Under the pieces are notes generated by a model, which saw nothing but the letters and a program-made list of their open reading frames with translations, made no database searches and was not told the origin of the DNA. Source: Echinicola marina (GTDB taxonomy: Bacteria; Bacteroidota; Bacteroidia; Cytophagales; Cyclobacteriaceae). From it: 64,000 bases of DNA. The stretch is taken from NCBI RefSeq assembly GCF_020463795.1, contig NZ_CP080025.1, forward strand, positions 3,159,501 through 3,223,500. The letters are read 5' to 3'. Numbering within the stretch: position 1 is the first letter of the stretch; each line of letters begins with the position of its first letter. This document shows, in pieces, positions 63,245 through 64,000 of this stretch. The position numbers and the translations under genes were made by a program.

Positions 63245-64000
63245 CTAGAAACCTGGATTTTGTTTACAATTAGGATTCTTGTTTATCTCTGAATTTGGAA
63301 TGGGCTGATAGTAGTATCTTGTATCATAGGTATAGATATACTGACGGCCTGCCCTAGGTTCCTGGAATTTCACTGAAAGGAAATATTTTTGGGCATCAGT
63401 GGAATAAAACGGATTAAGGATTTTATAACGTCTGTTGTTTTGCTCTTCATAAAGCGTTCGCCAACGTTTCAAGTCCCAATAGGTTTTGTTTTCAAAAGCA
63501 AGCTCCTTACGGCGTTCTATGCGGATGATGTCAATATTGTCCAATTCAGTTTCACTGCTAAGCAATTCGGCACCGGCGCGAAGTCTGATATCATTGATGT
63601 TCTCATAAGCTACTGTGAGATAATTATCTCCTGATTCGCCCCCAAGCATCAGCTCATATGCTGCTTCAGCTTGATTCAGCAGTACTTCTGCAAAACGGAT
63701 TTCTATCCAGCTTTGGGTAGAATTAAAATCATTGGTTACACCAGTTTCCCTCATGTATTTGCGAACGTACATTCCTCCGACATTGCCAAAGTCCCAATTT
63801 GACACAGGTCCATTAGCTCCCGCTGCACGCATGGTGCTTCCGTTTGGATCTCCTGGATTGAGGTTGATTACTGGATTGGCCCCTAAGCCTGGTGCCAAAT
63901 GCAGGTTGGGGTCAGTTAGTTGGTTACAGTTGCCTACATCACCTTCATTGTCAAGGGGAAGGATTCCTTGGCTGGCATCTCCAGTCCAGATTCCTCTTCT
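63245..64000 (-). CDS. SusD-family lipoprotein, C-terminal part (cut by window edge)
   Basis: The frame is open from the right edge (codon at 63998-64000) to the stop at 63245, 251 residues visible. The C-terminal RagB/SusD block is clear: WIEIRFAEVLLNQAEAAYEL, IRIERRKELAFENKTYWDLK and RWR, YYQPIPNSEINKNPNCKQNP. The N-terminal half and lipobox lie outside the window, as does the expected SusC. First visible gene of the GH92 PUL. Confidence 0.9.
   Translation of the reverse strand, partial: RRGIWTGDASQGILPLDNEGDVGNCNQLTDPNLHLAPGLGANPVINLNPGDPNGSTMRAAGANGPVSNWDFGNVGGMYVRKYMRETGVTNDFNSTQSWIEIRFAEVLLNQAEAAYELMLGGESGDNYLTVAYENINDIRLRAGAELLSSETELDNIDIIRIERRKELAFENKTYWDLKRWRTLYEEQNNRRYKILNPFYSTDAQKYFLSVKFQEPRAGRQYIYTYDTRYYYQPIPNSEINKNPNCKQNPGF

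Noticed and set aside
1-64000. CRISPR arrays, tRNA, rRNA or prophage
   Set aside because: No regularly spaced repeats, cloverleaf-like or ribosomal sequences, or phage genes were recognised when reading the window.

Overview
The window looks like a chromosomal segment of a marine or algae-associated member of the Bacteroidota, most likely a Cytophagales bacterium of the family Cyclobacteriaceae (Cyclobacterium/Echinicola/Algoriphagus-like). The grounds are three SusC/SusD outer-membrane pairs plus part of a fourth, a FecI/FecR-type sigma/anti-sigma pair, five sulfatases, GH92/GH2/GH43 enzymes, AT-rich DNA and few Shine-Dalgarno sequences. The taxon is inferred from gene content, not from a search.

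Layout: (1) 1-2100, the end of an anchored protein followed by an ABC-2 ATPase and permease. (2) 2543-7623, a SusC/SusD pair without linked enzymes, whose upstream region carries a 182-bp nested inverted-repeat element. (3) 7689-14796 (minus strand), an organophosphate locus: beta-propeller phytase, TonB-dependent receptor, Ca2+-type PI-PLC-like enzyme and metallophosphoesterase, with a TPR/LuxR-type regulator just upstream. (4) 16691-19769, a metal-homeostasis locus: a MerC-like membrane protein and two CobW GTPases, one frameshifted, behind two TGCAA-N5-TTGCA palindromes, with the relic of an ABC ATPase on the other side. (5) 19999-21830, a TlpA / DsrE / DoxX / small exported protein operon. 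(6) 22028-26736, LysE and LysR (divergent), a small-protein/VOC/SRPBCC/VOC operon and a divergent GlxA-type AraC regulator. (7) 27034-44821, a regulated polysaccharide-utilisation locus (PUL): ECF sigma, FecR, STN-type SusC, SusD, then sulfatase, GH2, sulfatase, sulfatase, GH43, sulfatase. (8) 45258-54778, a second PUL-like block: SusC, SusD, MFS transporter, mannose-6-phosphate isomerase and ROK-family kinase. (9) 55060-64000 (minus strand), a third PUL: SusD (cut by the window edge), DUF3823 lipoprotein, two GH92 alpha-mannosidases and a sulfatase.

Working together: blocks 7 to 9 read as machinery for a sulfated, probably mannose-containing glycan. Surface SusC/D pairs would import oligosaccharides; sulfatases, GH2, GH43 and GH92 would strip them in the periplasm; the MFS carrier, ROK kinase and isomerase could take released mannose to fructose-6-phosphate. 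All five sulfatases carry the Cys-type formylglycine motif, but no maturase is in the window. Block 3 reads as a phosphorus-scavenging system for phytate and inositol phosphates. No rRNA, tRNA, CRISPR array, intact transposase or phage gene was recognised.
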